Source: Oxyruncus cristatus
Taxonomy: Eukaryota > Chordata > Aves > Passeriformes > Cotingidae
Direction of reading: 5' to 3'
NCBI GenBank assembly: GCA_013399855.1
Contig: VXAY01004353.1
Span: 706,041-770,040 of the forward strand
Length of the DNA stretch: 64,000 bases
Numbering within the stretch: the first letter of the stretch is position 1; every line of letters begins with the position of its first letter. The translations under genes were made by a program, and so were the position numbers. The notes under the pieces were generated by a model. It searched no databases. It was not told where the DNA came from and worked only from the letters and a program-made list of their open reading frames with translations. This document shows positions 1-11,830 of the stretch, one piece after another.

Positions 1-2018
1 TTGAGGATCAGGCGCTCTGGGAATTTCTCCTGGCATGCTAATGAGATCATATGCTTATTGCACAGCTGAATCTCTAAGTTTAAGAACTTGGAGGGGTGAA
101 AAAAAAAAAAGTGTAAGGAGCTAGAAAGGAATATTTAGGAGAATGGTATGAAATTAGGAAAAAGGACCAGAAATACAGGAGGGTCAAACTAATGCAAAAT
201 AAAATCCAGTTCTGTGATATCTGCATGTTCTTGGGTTGAGATCAGTGAATTAACAGTTACAAGTGTATTTACAAATTGCATTTCTATACTTCCAGAGAAT
301 CTATTTTTACAGATTCTATTTTATAGAATCTATTTTTATAGATTCGAGCAAGAAGTCTAAATACAGTCAACTACATATTCCTGAATGTTTATTTTGGCAG
401 TTTTTGTTTCTGCAGCAACACATTGTGGAATTCATGCTGTTCTTTAAGTCCAAGATCAGGCTCTTTAAATGTGTTTCATCTCCCTTTTTTCATTTGGCAG
501 GCATAACATCACTCACCTGCTTCAAAATGCTAGTGTAAAAACACCCAGATTTTAGAAAAAAATGCTGTAAGAGTCATTAACAGATAGCAGAAGCTTACAA
601 GGATCTTTGTGATATTCCAGTTTTGAGTGTGTGTGTGTGGCATTTCCCATGGTTGAAATAATTTCTCTCTAACTTCATAATTACATTAAGTCATATCAGG
701 TTATCTGACCATGGCCTTTGCAGAACTGGAGAAGTGCAGAATTGCAATATTTTTGCAGTTAGTAACAAGATTAAAACAAAGTGATATGTTGTGTGGTTTA
801 TGCTGAGTGCAGGGGACAGATGAATTTCTTACTTATTTCACTCTGCTCTAGAAACAAGAAGTCTTTTGTCTTGTATCACTCAAAATTGCTTAACATTTGG
901 TTTCCAGAGAAACCAGTTGCTTATAAAAGCTGATTGACAACTGATTAGACATAAACTTCTTCCCAGAAGACTCAGTCAGCTGCTTGTTTGGGTTGAGGAC
1001 ACGTGATACTTATCACTTCCTATTTTTCATCCAAATCCAGCAGCTGGTACCTCGTGACTCACAGGGAGGCCAATTAATTCTTGCAGTTCCTCAGTGCCTT
1101 TTCCCATTAACAGAATTACACAAAACCTGCAGATCAGTTGGTATCAGATGTCATCCAGGAAGGACATTCCTGTGCAACGGAGAGAGGACCAAATATCATT
1201 TGTAGGTGAAGTTATACATTGACTTACATAATGGGAATTTAAGAAGTTAAGCTAAACTACAGATGTCTGCACTTCACCCCTCCTGCCTGACATGAGCAGT
1301 TGCTCTAATGGATTGAACACGAACAGCTTTTTCCATGTGAATGATGTTTAACTGAAACACAAAGGATTTTCCAAATGTAGCCTACTTATTCTCGACAGGA
1401 AAGTTACTCAGTATTTCAAGTGAATCGGAAACCTTCCTCCCCAAACAACAGATTTTCAAACCCAAGCCTTCAGCTGACACACAATTTACAAAAATAATGA
1501 CACCAGTGTTGAACTGTAAGATTATCACTGATATTTCTGCTTTGCAAATCCCCCTGAGTTTTTGAACAATTACATGAAGGATTCTGTTTACAATTATAAA
1601 AGCTATACAAAACCACCTTGCATTCAATTATTATAACTGCCATAGCTATCAAAGCTGAAAGCTAAGGCTTAAAAATACCAAGTATTACTAAACTTGAAAT
1701 AAACCAACATATTGGCAACAGATACAATTTACTAGTGGAAAAAAAAACAAACAAAAAACCCCCAAGATGAACAGCAGGAGCAAAACCTTTCACAAGTATC
1801 AAGAGTCCCATCTGGAAGACTGGGAAACTTAAAGCAGTTGCTTCAATTGGAATCCAGGTCTCACAGTGGGAGTTCTCTGAGCAGTCACTGAGACAACTTT
1901 GTGACACCAAGAAAACACTACAAATCTCACCCTCCTGCAGCCTCCTGCCTGTAGATAGAGATAAGAAGTATTACCAGGTGTAGAAGCAGTACAAGAAAGA
2001 CAAGAAGCTACTGGAGAG
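1..2018. other. Upstream sequence, nothing recognised
   Basis: AT-rich sequence with only short chance frames and a short TAGATTCTATTTT-type repeat near 300-345. NARF would be expected on the - strand from human synteny, but none of its characteristic cysteine-rich coding exons is visible. Confidence 0.5.
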
Positions 2019-2455
2019 GGTCCGGGGGAGGCCACAGAGATGATTTGGGGTCTGGAGCATCTCTCTGAGGAGAGACTGCAGGAGGTGGGCCTGGTTAGTC
2101 TGGAGTAGATCGAGAAGGATCTTATTAATGCAAATAAATATCTCCAAGGGTTGCCAAGAGGATGATGCCAGACTCTTTTCAGTGGTGCCCAGTTACAGAA
2201 CAAGGAGCAGTGGCCATAAACTAAGACACAAGAAGTTCCACCTCAATATAAGGACAACCTTTTTCCATGGAGGTGGCAGAGCCCTGGAACAGCTGCCCGG
2301 GGAGGGCGTGGAGTCTCCCTCTCTGGAGACATTCCAACCCCACCTGGACATGTTCCTGTGTCACCTGCTCCAGGTGACCCTGCCCGGGCAGGGGGATGGA
2401 CTGGGGAATAGCCAGGGGTCCCTTCCACCTCTGACTATTCTGCCACTCTGTGATG
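2019..2455 (+). mobile_element. CR1 LINE 3' fragment, sense
   Basis: It shows the CR1 3' UTR pattern: a GGTCTGGAGCATCTCTCTGA start, an AAGAAGTTCCACCTCAATAT stretch, GCAGAGCCCTGGAACAGCTG, then CTCTGGAGACATTCCAACCC. It is truncated at the 5' end and diverged. It lies 300-700 bases upstream of the CpG island. Confidence 0.85.
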
Positions 2456-2789
2456 GCTGCAGCACAGAGCAAGCACGCTGTGACAGTGGTGCCCCAAGTG
2501 CTGCCATCGGGAGCCCAGAGGTGTCCTGACCTCCCCAGGGACATCCCGAGCTCGGTGACAGTCCGCATGGGCTCCTCGCTCTCCCTGGGCCCCTCACGCA
2601 CGGGGCCGTGTCCACCTCACCCACAGCGGGTTTATCAAACTGTGTCCAGCAAGGCTCTCCCGCACACCCAGCCTCACCCTACAGCACTGCACTCCTCTCA
2701 TCCGCCACGAGCTTTCCCCTCGTTTTTAGCACCGCTAAGGTAATATAACCACGGAAACACCGACAATCTTCTTCGGCACCACCGGCGGC

Positions 2790-3130
2790 CACAGGCGCCA
2801 TGCCGAGTACTGGCAGAGCGTCGCCATCTTGGCGCTGCCCTCGCCCCGCCGGGCGGGGCGGTTCGTGTGCCCGTCCTTTGCCCGCGCCCAAAATGGCGGC
2901 GGGCGCGTCCGGCCCTCCCTGAGGCGGGTCCTGCGTGAGGGCGCGGGAGCCGCGGCGGCCGCGGGTCCCTCAGAGCGCGGCCGGAGCCGGGCAGGTACCG
3001 CGGGCTCGGGGGCGTGGGCAGGGGGAAGGGGGGCCTCGGTTCTGGGCGCGTGGGGGGAGAAAACCCGCGCGTGTGGTGGGTTTGCGCAGCGCTGGTCCCT
3101 GTGTGGGGAGGGTCCCTCCTGCCTCCCCCA
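2790..3130. promoter_or_regulatory. CpG island, probable CYBC1 promoter and possible bidirectional promoter
   Basis: This is the only strongly CpG-rich stretch near CYBC1, with many CG dinucleotides between about 2790 and 3070 against a CpG-poor background. A YY1-type element on the + strand (CAAAATGGCGGC, 2889-2900) and one on the - strand (CCAAGATGGCGAC, plus coordinates 2820-2832) face away from each other. This is the usual layout for divergent TATA-less transcription with YY1 sites just downstream of each start. I infer the CYBC1 start near 2870-2890. In human the gene on the other side is NARF, but I could not find NARF coding exons in 1-2790. Confidence 0.7.
2880..2994 (+). other. CYBC1: Probable non-coding first exon of CYBC1
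   Basis: The GC-rich transcribed stretch ends in a good donor, GGGCAG|GTACCG, at 2994/2995. No frame here continues into the CYBC1 coding exon, so it would be 5' UTR. It contains a 9-codon upstream ORF (ATG at 2893-2895, TGA ending at 2922) whose ATG is embedded in the YY1 element. The exact 5' end is a guess, and the junction upstream of the coding exon at 5238 is unresolved. Confidence 0.45.
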
Positions 3131-5237
3131 TGCTGTGGGTGGGGGGAGCAGGTGCAGGACTGGGAGGTAAAGAAAAATGAGCTTTGTGAAGAAAACTCGC
3201 CTGATGTGTGGCCCTGACCTGATGGATATTGGCGGTGAAGCTTTCCAGGTGCTCTTTCAGTGGCTTTTGCTGGCTCGCCCTCAGCCCAGGGCTTGGAGGA
3301 AGCATATGAATGTTTATTGTGTTGCTGGAGATAGGTTTAATGGCAAACCCAACAAATTCAAGCAAAAATTAAGGTTTTGAAATTGAATTGAAACAGCAGC
3401 CCAAAAACACCTCTTTGTCTGTAATCGTAAAATTTTCATAGTTAAACTTTTGTATTCGCTTGAAGCCAAGTTTATGATTTATTTATTAAATAGAAATGTA
3501 AGAAACTGCTTTGCTGCTTTTCATCCCGTGAGGCCCCTCTCTTGCAAACAGCAACCTGTGAGAGACAATTCCATTGATGTTGAGTGTCCGACATTAAGCC
3601 AAGACTCATTTGCATGGTTAATGAATATGGTTAATGGTTAATGACTTCACTTAATGAATATGGGGGGAGATATCAAACTTTGCATTAATTCGTAGTTGCG
3701 TGAATTATATATGTAATAGTTGTGAAATACACCTAGATTTCTGCAGTGATCTCTGTGCATTTGATAACCTTTAGATATCTTTTAGGTTGCAGGCGGGAGA
3801 AGGCGTACTAAGTGCAGAGATATTTTCCGGTACGTTGAGAGCAACTCACAGGAGTCATTTGAAAATTAAAATTTGATGCTTGACGTCCGGAGGAGATGGA
3901 GTGTGTCTGATGCATAAGTGGTTTTGGCTCTTCCGGTTTCAGATGCTCTCAGATGTGTTGCTAAGAGATTAAAATCAGAGTCATGGGTGCTTTTTGTTTA
4001 ACTGAAAGGACTTGGCTAAAACCACTCCCCTGGAGCTTTGTATCCAAACCAGCAGTATTGCAGGAGTGTCATGTTGTATCCAAAGACAACAGGAAAACTA
4101 AAGGACTGAAAATCACCTACTTTTCTTTTGTAAGAAGCTGGATGTGCTTGGGCCTGCTCTCTACATGTTTTTCATGGTTATTCAAAACCTGATGAATGCT
4201 GGCATTCTTCTGGAAGCCTGATATCATGGGCACCTAACAGCAGCTTTATGCCAACCTCCTGGAACTGGTTCCGTGGGACAGGCTGCCCGGGGAGGTGGTG
4301 GAGTCACCATCCCTGGTGGACATGGTGCTTAAGGACATGGCTTGGGGGTGGACTGGGCAGTGCTGGCTTAATGGTTGGTCTTCATGATCTTGAAGGTCTT
4401 TTCCAGCCTAAATGACTCCATGATTTTTATTCTGTAAGCAGCAAAAACTTAGTGAAAATGCTGCAGGGGATTGCCCAGCTCTTACTGGTTTTAGTTAGTA
4501 CTGGCCTTTTTAATCTCTACGGTTAGTTTCTGCCTAGGCTGAAGACATGGTCTTGTTGAGGAAAGAGAAATATACTTCTTGTTGGAAGCTCCTGGTTGTA
4601 TTCTTGAGTTGGGTTAGAAGATGGGAATGCCATCTGTGGCATTATGGGACACTGGCACTGCCTGGCTGTGGCTGTAACCCCCTCTTGGCATGTCTCCAGG
4701 GCTGAGGGACCTGACGTCAGAGGTGCAGAGGCTGCAGTGACCTGCCCCTGCTCCCAGACAAGTCCTTTGCACAAGCCCTTCATCTGGCAGGAAAAATGCT
4801 GTCCAAGAACTTCCCATTGCTCTGGTTTTATTAGTTTGAGGGGCTGCATGAATTAGGAACAACATTGTTCCTGATTCTTGTTTTCCAAACTTTTCTTCTG
4901 GAATCTGGCTGTGATAGAAAGGAAGAGAATCTTCCACTCAAAATGAGAAGTTTCTATAAGAGTTCAGATTCCTGTTGATGTTATGCAACTCTCCCTGTAA
5001 CAGTTTGTGGTTATTTTAACTGTGCATGTTGCTCTCTTCCTGTGCAAAAAGACTGTGTTCTTACCCTGGACATTTTATATAACCTAGATTAAGACTTGAT
5101 AAATCTTGAAAAAGTACTAGGAAGGGAGAGGAGTAGAGTCTTCAATGATTTCAAGTTGTTACTTTATTTGTTTGTTTGTTTGTTTGTCCCGTGAGGTTTC
5201 ATGAGTCACACTGGGCTGTTGGGAGTTTCTTTCGAAG
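2995..5237 (+). other. CYBC1: CYBC1 5'-UTR intron region with one CR1 fragment and a (GTTT)n run
   Basis: This lies between the presumed non-coding exon and the start codon. It holds the CR1 fragment listed separately at 4250-4432 and a short (GTTT)n microsatellite at about 5165-5187. The coding exon may begin directly before the ATG (TTTCGAAG|ATG) or some 30-45 bases earlier. I see no coding sequence here. Confidence 0.5.
4250..4432 (+). mobile_element. CR1 LINE 3' end, sense
   Basis: It contains CAGGCTGCCCGGGGAGGTGG and ends CTTGAAGGTCTTTTCCAGCC...TGACTCCATGATTTTTATTCTG, typical of a CR1 tail. It sits inside the CYBC1 5' intron. Confidence 0.85.
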
Positions 5238-8200
5238 ATGTACATGTTGGTTGAAAACCGCACAAGTTCCCACCTTCATCTGAAGAGGTCACCTGGCGTC
5301 CGGTCCTGGTCCCTCTGTGTTGGTAAGACCACAGTGTTCCTCTGTGTCTCTCAGAGCTTGCTTGAAGGGAAGAGGGTCACAGAGTAAATTCCCGAAAGAG
5401 CCCCTAACAAGAAATGCCTGTCTTCCAGGCATTCTTCTTTCAAGAAGAGGAATGATCATGCTTTGAACTCTTCCTTTAGCACAGCCACTAAACAAGTCTG
5501 AAGTCTCATCCTCAGCGTGGCAGTTTCGCTGTGACACTGCCCGTTTTTCAGCCTGTCATCTGTAGAACCTCAGGGGCTCATGAACAGAATTTCAAGGGAG
5601 TCCTGAAAGAGCAAGAGCAGAAAATGAGATACCATATAGGAATATACATGGGAAGCTTCTGAAGGGGCTGCATCCTTAGGTTGAAAAAATGTTTTCAGAA
5701 ATGGAAAACTGCAGCGTGGCCATGCTGGGGCTGGATCTTGTGTGTGGTTGGTGGTGAACTCTGAATGATGCTGTGTATGAAATGGGAAGTCATACAGGAT
5801 GTTGTAAAAGGCATCTTTATAAACACTAATATACAGAAAAAATAAACTACTTAGGGCTGTATTGAGGGAGCTGGTGGGGAAAATGTGACATATCCTGCTT
5901 TCCAGCTGAGTGACAGCACAAGGTTGTCATTGCTTTCAGTGATGTCGAGCCAAGATCTTTGCAGTTGCAGCCTCTGGGACATGAGGGACTCTTCAGCTGC
6001 TTCCTCCTCCCTGGGAGAAAGGAGCTGGCAGCTTCTGACACAACTTAATTGCAGAAGTTTTCTTTTGGCTCCACGGGACACTTAAAGGGACAAATAACGG
6101 TTGCGGTGTTTGTGTCAGCAGGCTCCAAGTTGTGCTGTGCTGAGAGGAAGTGTGGTGTAATGGTTACACCAAGTCCCTCTGAGGTTCTGTTCCCAGTTGT
6201 GCCACAGCATTTTTATTTCTGACCTCAGCCCCTGTGCCTTTGCAGAATGCAAGATTTTTTTATACTGAGTTTAGAGAAAAAAAATAACTGACTTTCATAT
6301 AGTGATTTATGTTGCTCTCACATTTGTCCTTTTTTTGAAAAGTGATGTGTTTCATCAGGGAATTTTAGTTTTTTTTTTTCATTCTAATTCTCCCCTCTTT
6401 CCTCCTAGGCATAGCCTCCATAGGTTTGGCTGCTGCTTATTACAGTGCAGGTAATGGCCTATCATTTTTTTTTGCAAGAATTGTTTCTTTCCTGTTGATC
6501 TGTTTTTCATGCTGATGACTCCTGTGCGGCTTCTGTCTGGCCTTACACAGGCAGTGGAGGTACCTGGTCCCATTTTGTGATGTGAATATTAAAATCAATA
6601 ATAATTGTTGCCTGTATGACTGACTGTGCTTCAATACTCTATTTCTTACTCAACCTCCCTTTCTATTTGCAAGAGTATTTTTAATAATGCTATTTAGTAC
6701 TGTGTGTGATTTGTAAATGTGATTAGCTGGTCCCCACAGCCCTCCTGGGAAGACACACAGCAATTATTTGCCCCCGTAATGAAATGATTCCTTTGCCTTT
6801 GACGGAAGCGCTCTGTTTCTCTGGAAACTGTCACATCATCACTGGCAGAGATTACTCAGACACCACCTGAGATCAGACGGCTCCTGCTGCTTCCCCCCCT
6901 GCAGTAGAGCAGACTGCACCAAATGCCAGCTCTCCTTCCATCTCTGGGATTTGTCCTGGAAGCTGCCCTGTCATTCTCCTGCTGCATCCTGTTAACATCA
7001 AATTTTAAAACTTAATGGTGTGTAGGAATACGCTGCCAATGTAATCCATGTATTGTTAATGAAAGAGCAAAATACGGTGAAAGCTGCTTGAGCCGCCAGC
7101 TAAACCAGCCTTGTTTATTTTAAGACATTGTAACAAAATTTTCTGAAACAATCCTCAGCACAGTTCTACTCTGCCTTTCACATAAAAACCTGAGTAAGCA
7201 AATTGCTCAGGCTGCTGTGTGTAAACATTTCCAGGACATAAAATGCAAATGTTTGTTTGTCAGGAGGGCCAGCTGCTTCCTTTTGCTTCAGTGAATTTTC
7301 ATTGTCCCTTACCCTTGTCCTCTGCAGCACAAATATTTGGTGGTTGACAGCGGGTTGGCAGTTTTGTGGATGCCTTTTAAGATGCCTTTGCTTTTAGAGA
7401 AGAGAAAGATGCAATGTTACAACCTTGCCAATAATAACATATGCTTATAATTCTATGTGTTTTGAAGCCCAGGGTGAATGAAGTCTCTGAAAAATGTGAA
7501 GAATGTCTCTATTTTCATCCTGAGAGAGAGCTGTAAAACGGCTTGTAGTACAACTAAAGGCAAAAATGTTCCATCCGAGAAACCTTTTCTTCCTTTTATT
7601 GCCTTTAAAGGGAGCGTGCTGCTTTTAGAACTGCTTGAATACCAAAGAAGGAAAAAAACCCTAAATTTGTGTATTTTTTGCATTGTTCAGACAGCTTGGC
7701 ATGGAAGCTCTTCTATATGGCTGGGTGTTTCTTTGTGGCAGCGCAGAACCTGGAGCAGTGGGAGGTAAGATGCTGAGCTCAGGAAATGAGGTGGTGTGAG
7801 TAAGCAGCAGTTGGCAGATGCTGGTTCCTGCAACCCCCCATGCTTACTCAGTCCAAACAGACCAGTTATGCCTTTGGTTTTGGGGAAACCCTCTGGGGTT
7901 GCTATACTGGGACTAGAGTTAGGGCAATAATTCTTTGACTATTTAAGCATGAAAACGTGAAGCTAAACATGGGTATTTTTAAGGGAAGACTTGCCCCAAA
8001 ATGTTTTATTGCCTTGTGTTATATATGGGTGAACGACCAGCACATTCAGCTCCCACAACATGATTTTATACTTGCCCTTCCAGCTAATGACAGAACATTA
8101 AATAGGGGAGCTCTAACCTTCCAGGATGCTCAGCTGTTTTCCTCTGGGACAAGAATGGTGTAGGCTGGTTTATAATCTTGTGGATGTTGATTTGTTGGGA

Positions 8201-10598
8201 GTAGAACTGAGAGCAGTAAGCCATAAATTAGGATTGTCACCTTGCTGAGCCGAGTTGTATTAGAATGTGTAACTCACACACAAGACATGCTCGCTTCATG
8301 TACTATCAGGGATATTTGGGATCTGGTGTAAGCCTGGTCCATAGAGCACAGCTCTGGAATGCCAAGTGCATACACCAGAAGTGAAAATTACAGGAGTTAC
8401 AAGTTAGTGTTCTCATTTGATTCCAGGCAAAATTTTTATGACACAAAATGTGGCAAGAGGGGCAAAGAACCCAGTTTTAACTCCCCTCTAGAAGTAATAC
8501 AGGAGCTATGGTAAAGTCTGTTAAAACCAAGAACAAGAAAAAATCACAATTTTCAGTCTAATTGTAGAGTTAAACCTAAACTAGCTATGTATTTTCCTGT
8601 GTTACAGACNTGTGGCAAGAGGGGCAAAGAACCCAGTTTTAACTCCCCTCTAGAAGTAATACAGGAGCTATGGTAAAGTCTGTTAAAACCAAGAACAAGA
8701 AAAATCACAATTTTCAGTCTAATTGTAGAGTTAAACCTAAACTAGCTATGTATTTTCCTGTGTTACAGAGTTATTTTCCCACAGAACTATTTTTATTTTA
8801 CTTTGAAGCATAGCTGTTGATAGTGTGTTTAAGAAAATCTTGATTTTTTTTCCTTCTCAATTTTACAGGAAGCTGTATTTGATAAGAACAAGGGAACTGT
8901 CAGCCTAAAAACATTCAATCTGTACAAAAAAATACTGACCTTGTCCAAAGGAGGCCATGAACAAGGTGAGAAAGCAGCATCTGGTAGAAGATGTGAGCAG
9001 CAGAAGAAATGGATATGTGCCCGTTTAATGGGTTCTCTGGAGTTCTATACTCCAATTAAGTTGCATCTGTTTCCAGATCTGCTTTGTTCCCAAGCAGCAG
9101 ATGTAACAATGCATCTTGTTAATTATTTTAGTCCAAGGTAGCTGGGCTTGCACATTGTTTTCCAGAGCAATCTTAGCCATTCCCTTGGGATGCTAACATG
9201 CAGGTTGACCTTTCCCTTGGCTACCCCGCTTGGCAGGTGGGACTGGTGGAAAAACTGAAATTTTGCATCCAGAAGTTGAGATTTCTGTAATCTAATCTGC
9301 TTTTGGTAGCAGGCAAACATGTAGATACATGCAAACAGAAATGTTGCATCCTGTGGATATATAATATGCAATTAAAGCAGCATATTCAGTGGGCTCAGTT
9401 TAATGCAGTACCTGATGTCTTTTGGGCTTCCTGTTGGATTAACAGTAGGATCCTCTTCCATGTCAGAGCTTTTGTTCAAAGCAACTTCTAATGTGCTTAG
9501 AAAACTGGCAACATTTGGAATGTCCTTAAGCTGAACTGGTCTTTAAGCCATTCGTTTTGGAGGTGGAAGATGAGAGATGTGGAGAGAAGGATGTTTAATG
9601 TTCCTGTTCTCTTTAGGGTGTATACATTGGAGAGGCACATCTCTTCCTGAGAGGTTATGTTATAATATTTGCTAATATAAATATCTTTTGGGTACCGTGA
9701 ACCAAGTCACTCTGTGCTGAGGGTTTCCATCAGTGCTGACAGAGTGCCCTGTTCTCCACGTGTGTTTGCAGTGGTGGCTCTGCTGAGCGAGATCCGGGAT
9801 GTGAACGTGGAGGAGGAGACCGTGCGGTACTTTGGGAAGGGTTACCTGGTGGTGCTGCGCTTTGTCACTGGATTCTCACACCCCCTGACCCAGAGTGCAG
9901 TGCTGGGCTGCAGAAGGTGCTGTGGGGGCTTGTTAAATTAGAATGAGTAGGGTGGGAGATGCCAATTCCATGGGTCAATAAATGCCAATTATTGAGACTA
10001 AGCTCAGTTTTCAGACTTGCTGGTGTGACCTTGTGTCACTCAGTTTGGAAACCTTTAAAACCTTAAAGGTTTTCAGTTGTAGATGTTTGTGTAACACCAT
10101 CTATCAGCATCATATTTAGATATCTAAGATGCCTTTAGTGCTGCATGTCTACTGGAGTTACCTTCCTCAGCTGTACAGTGGCGGAGGGGATTAATTCTGT
10201 TCTGCAAACATTCAGTGTATTAACATTCAGTTAACAGGGGATTTGTTTCAAGCATTGATAATAAGGACCCTTGCAGCAGGAACTGGGGAAAGGACTGATT
10301 TGTTCTGATGTGGAAGTAATGGCTTGGTGTGGGATGCTGTCAGTCCCGATCTATATGTCTTATAGAGTAGTCCCTCCAAGGAGTTATTCCCAAGAATTAC
10401 TGTGCTTGTTCTTGTCTTGTCAGCACCACAGTTCCATTAACTCTTCCCTTGTTTCTTCTTTTCCACAGTGATGTGGAAGCAGTTGCCAAACTCATTACTA
10501 GTTTTTTGGAGCTGCACAGAGTAGACAGCCCACAAGATTTCTCTCAGAGCAGTGAAACAGAGGCCAGTGATGCAGATGAACCACAGGATAAATACTAA
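5238..10598 (+). CDS. CYBC1: CYBC1 (EROS), cytochrome b-245 chaperone 1, complete coding region in six exons
   Basis: Coding exons are 5238-5322, 6409-6450, 7691-7764, 8869-8965, 9772-9916 and 10469-10598 (TAA at 10596-10598). All junctions are GT-AG and in phase, giving 190 residues; human is about 187. The start reads MYMLVENRTSSHLHLKR, aligning with the human N-terminus. Residues about 24-42 and 45-62 are two close hydrophobic segments (IGLAAAYYSA and WKLFYMAGCFFVAA). The rest is cytosolic, with the strongly conserved YFGKGYLVVLR and GFSHPLTQSAVLG blocks near residues 119-145 and an acidic, serine-rich tail. In mammals this ER protein stabilises the gp91phox-p22phox heterodimer of the phagocyte NADPH oxidase, and its loss causes chronic granulomatous disease. 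That role is known for the family and inferred here. The gene converges on HEXD, as in human. N7-R8-T9 forms a sequon that I do not recall in human. Confidence 0.95.
5323..10468 (+). other. CYBC1: CYBC1 coding introns
   Basis: The introns are 5323-6408, 6451-7690, 7765-8868, 8966-9771 and 9917-10468. I see no further exon or named repeat in them apart from the duplicated block at 8449-8769. The acceptor at 6409 follows a long pyrimidine tract. Confidence 0.8.
8449..8769 (+). repeat. Direct duplication of about 160 bp around one N
   Basis: Positions 8449-8608 and 8611-8769 are identical except for one base in an A run (six versus five A). They are separated by C and a single N at 8610. The block lies in a CYBC1 intron. 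It is most simply two overlapping contig ends joined without merging. Confidence 0.9.
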
Positions 10599-11830
10599 TA
10601 GTCATCATGAGCTGAAGCAAGCAGAGGCTTTCACACATCTGGAAAACACTCTGTTCTTCAGAAAAAGAAACCCCTCACAACCTTGGCCTGGGCATTTCTC
10701 TACAATTTACAATGGGAGGAATCTCTCTTAAGGCACCTCATTTAGTGCTAAACTGCTTCGAGACCCACGTTCCAAGAATTGCTGTTGTAGAGTCCAAAGC
10801 AAATTCTGCTCTTCTGCCTTAATTCCTGCATGTGGACACTGCTGGCTTTTGAACTTTGTCAGCTCACCACAGGCAAACTCGTCTGGGAATAACTACTTAT
10901 TGATGGATTGGTATGAAGTAATTGCTTTCCTGTTAGTGAAGTGGAGATGCAGGTGTAAACAGCCTCTTACTGCAAACATCTGCTGCAGGTACAGTACATG
11001 AAGTGCAGATGAGTTGGATTTGTAACTCCTGACGCAATGCTTTGAGGTTTGTCTGGAAATATTATGACTGAATATATTGGTAAATCGGTTTTAAGCAGCT
11101 TAATATATGCAAGTGTGTGATGCAGAGTAGTGGTACTTTTATATTCTCTACTACTGACTTGCCATTAGATACCCATGGAAATTGAAGTCTGAGTACCTGT
11201 CTTGGAATTCGGAACATCAGGTTGTTTAACCTGTAACACTGTTTTAACTTCCCTTGGGCTGGGTGAGGAGCCGTGAATAGCAAAGGGAAGAATGATCATG
11301 CTGATGATTCAGTGTCTTTGGGATGTTCCAGATTAACCCTGCTCTGCTTCACTTCTGGGCATAGGCTATCCCAGGACAGAACAACCTTTTCCTAGACCTC
11401 GATGTTTACTATTTTAACTGTATGTTTAGAAAGGAAGCAAGGACGTCTGTTACTTTAGGTAGGGAAAAGTCTGATGTCAAGCAACATGGTAGCCTAGAGT
11501 TGTTTAGTATTTCCTCACTTGAAATACCAAAGTGCTAAATAATAACTTTTTTAAGATAGCTGGGATAGATTCCATGTTTGACTTGTACCGTGTTTTACTC
11601 CAAGTGTGTGCTGTCCTCTGTTCTGACCAATGATTTCACAAAGAGTTAAAATATTAACTTTTCAGGGTATTTTTTGAAGTAAAAGCTACCTCTCTAAGTC
11701 AACATATTGTCTAGAAGTAAAACTCCATCATGTCTGCATCGATATGTCAGTACAAGAACAAAATTGTAAAGAGCTGAAAGTTCCTTAAACATGCTTGTAC
11801 TGAAGTTCAATAAGTTTTATTTAGGAATCT
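10599..11830 (+). other. CYBC1: CYBC1 3' UTR (end uncertain)
   Basis: This is AT-rich, non-coding sequence after the stop codon. I found no canonical AATAAA close by. The best candidate is the variant AATAAG at 11809-11814, followed by TTTTATTT. The true 3' end could be elsewhere. Confidence 0.4.

Noticed and set aside
263..538. Frame beginning MYLQIAFLYF, resembling the CYBC1 start MYLQ
   Set aside because: The similarity stops after four residues. The real CYBC1 start is at 5238.
2221..2601. Overlapping frames of 60-130 codons on both strands at 2.1-2.7 kb
   Set aside because: They lie in a GC-rich CR1 fragment and have no family features.
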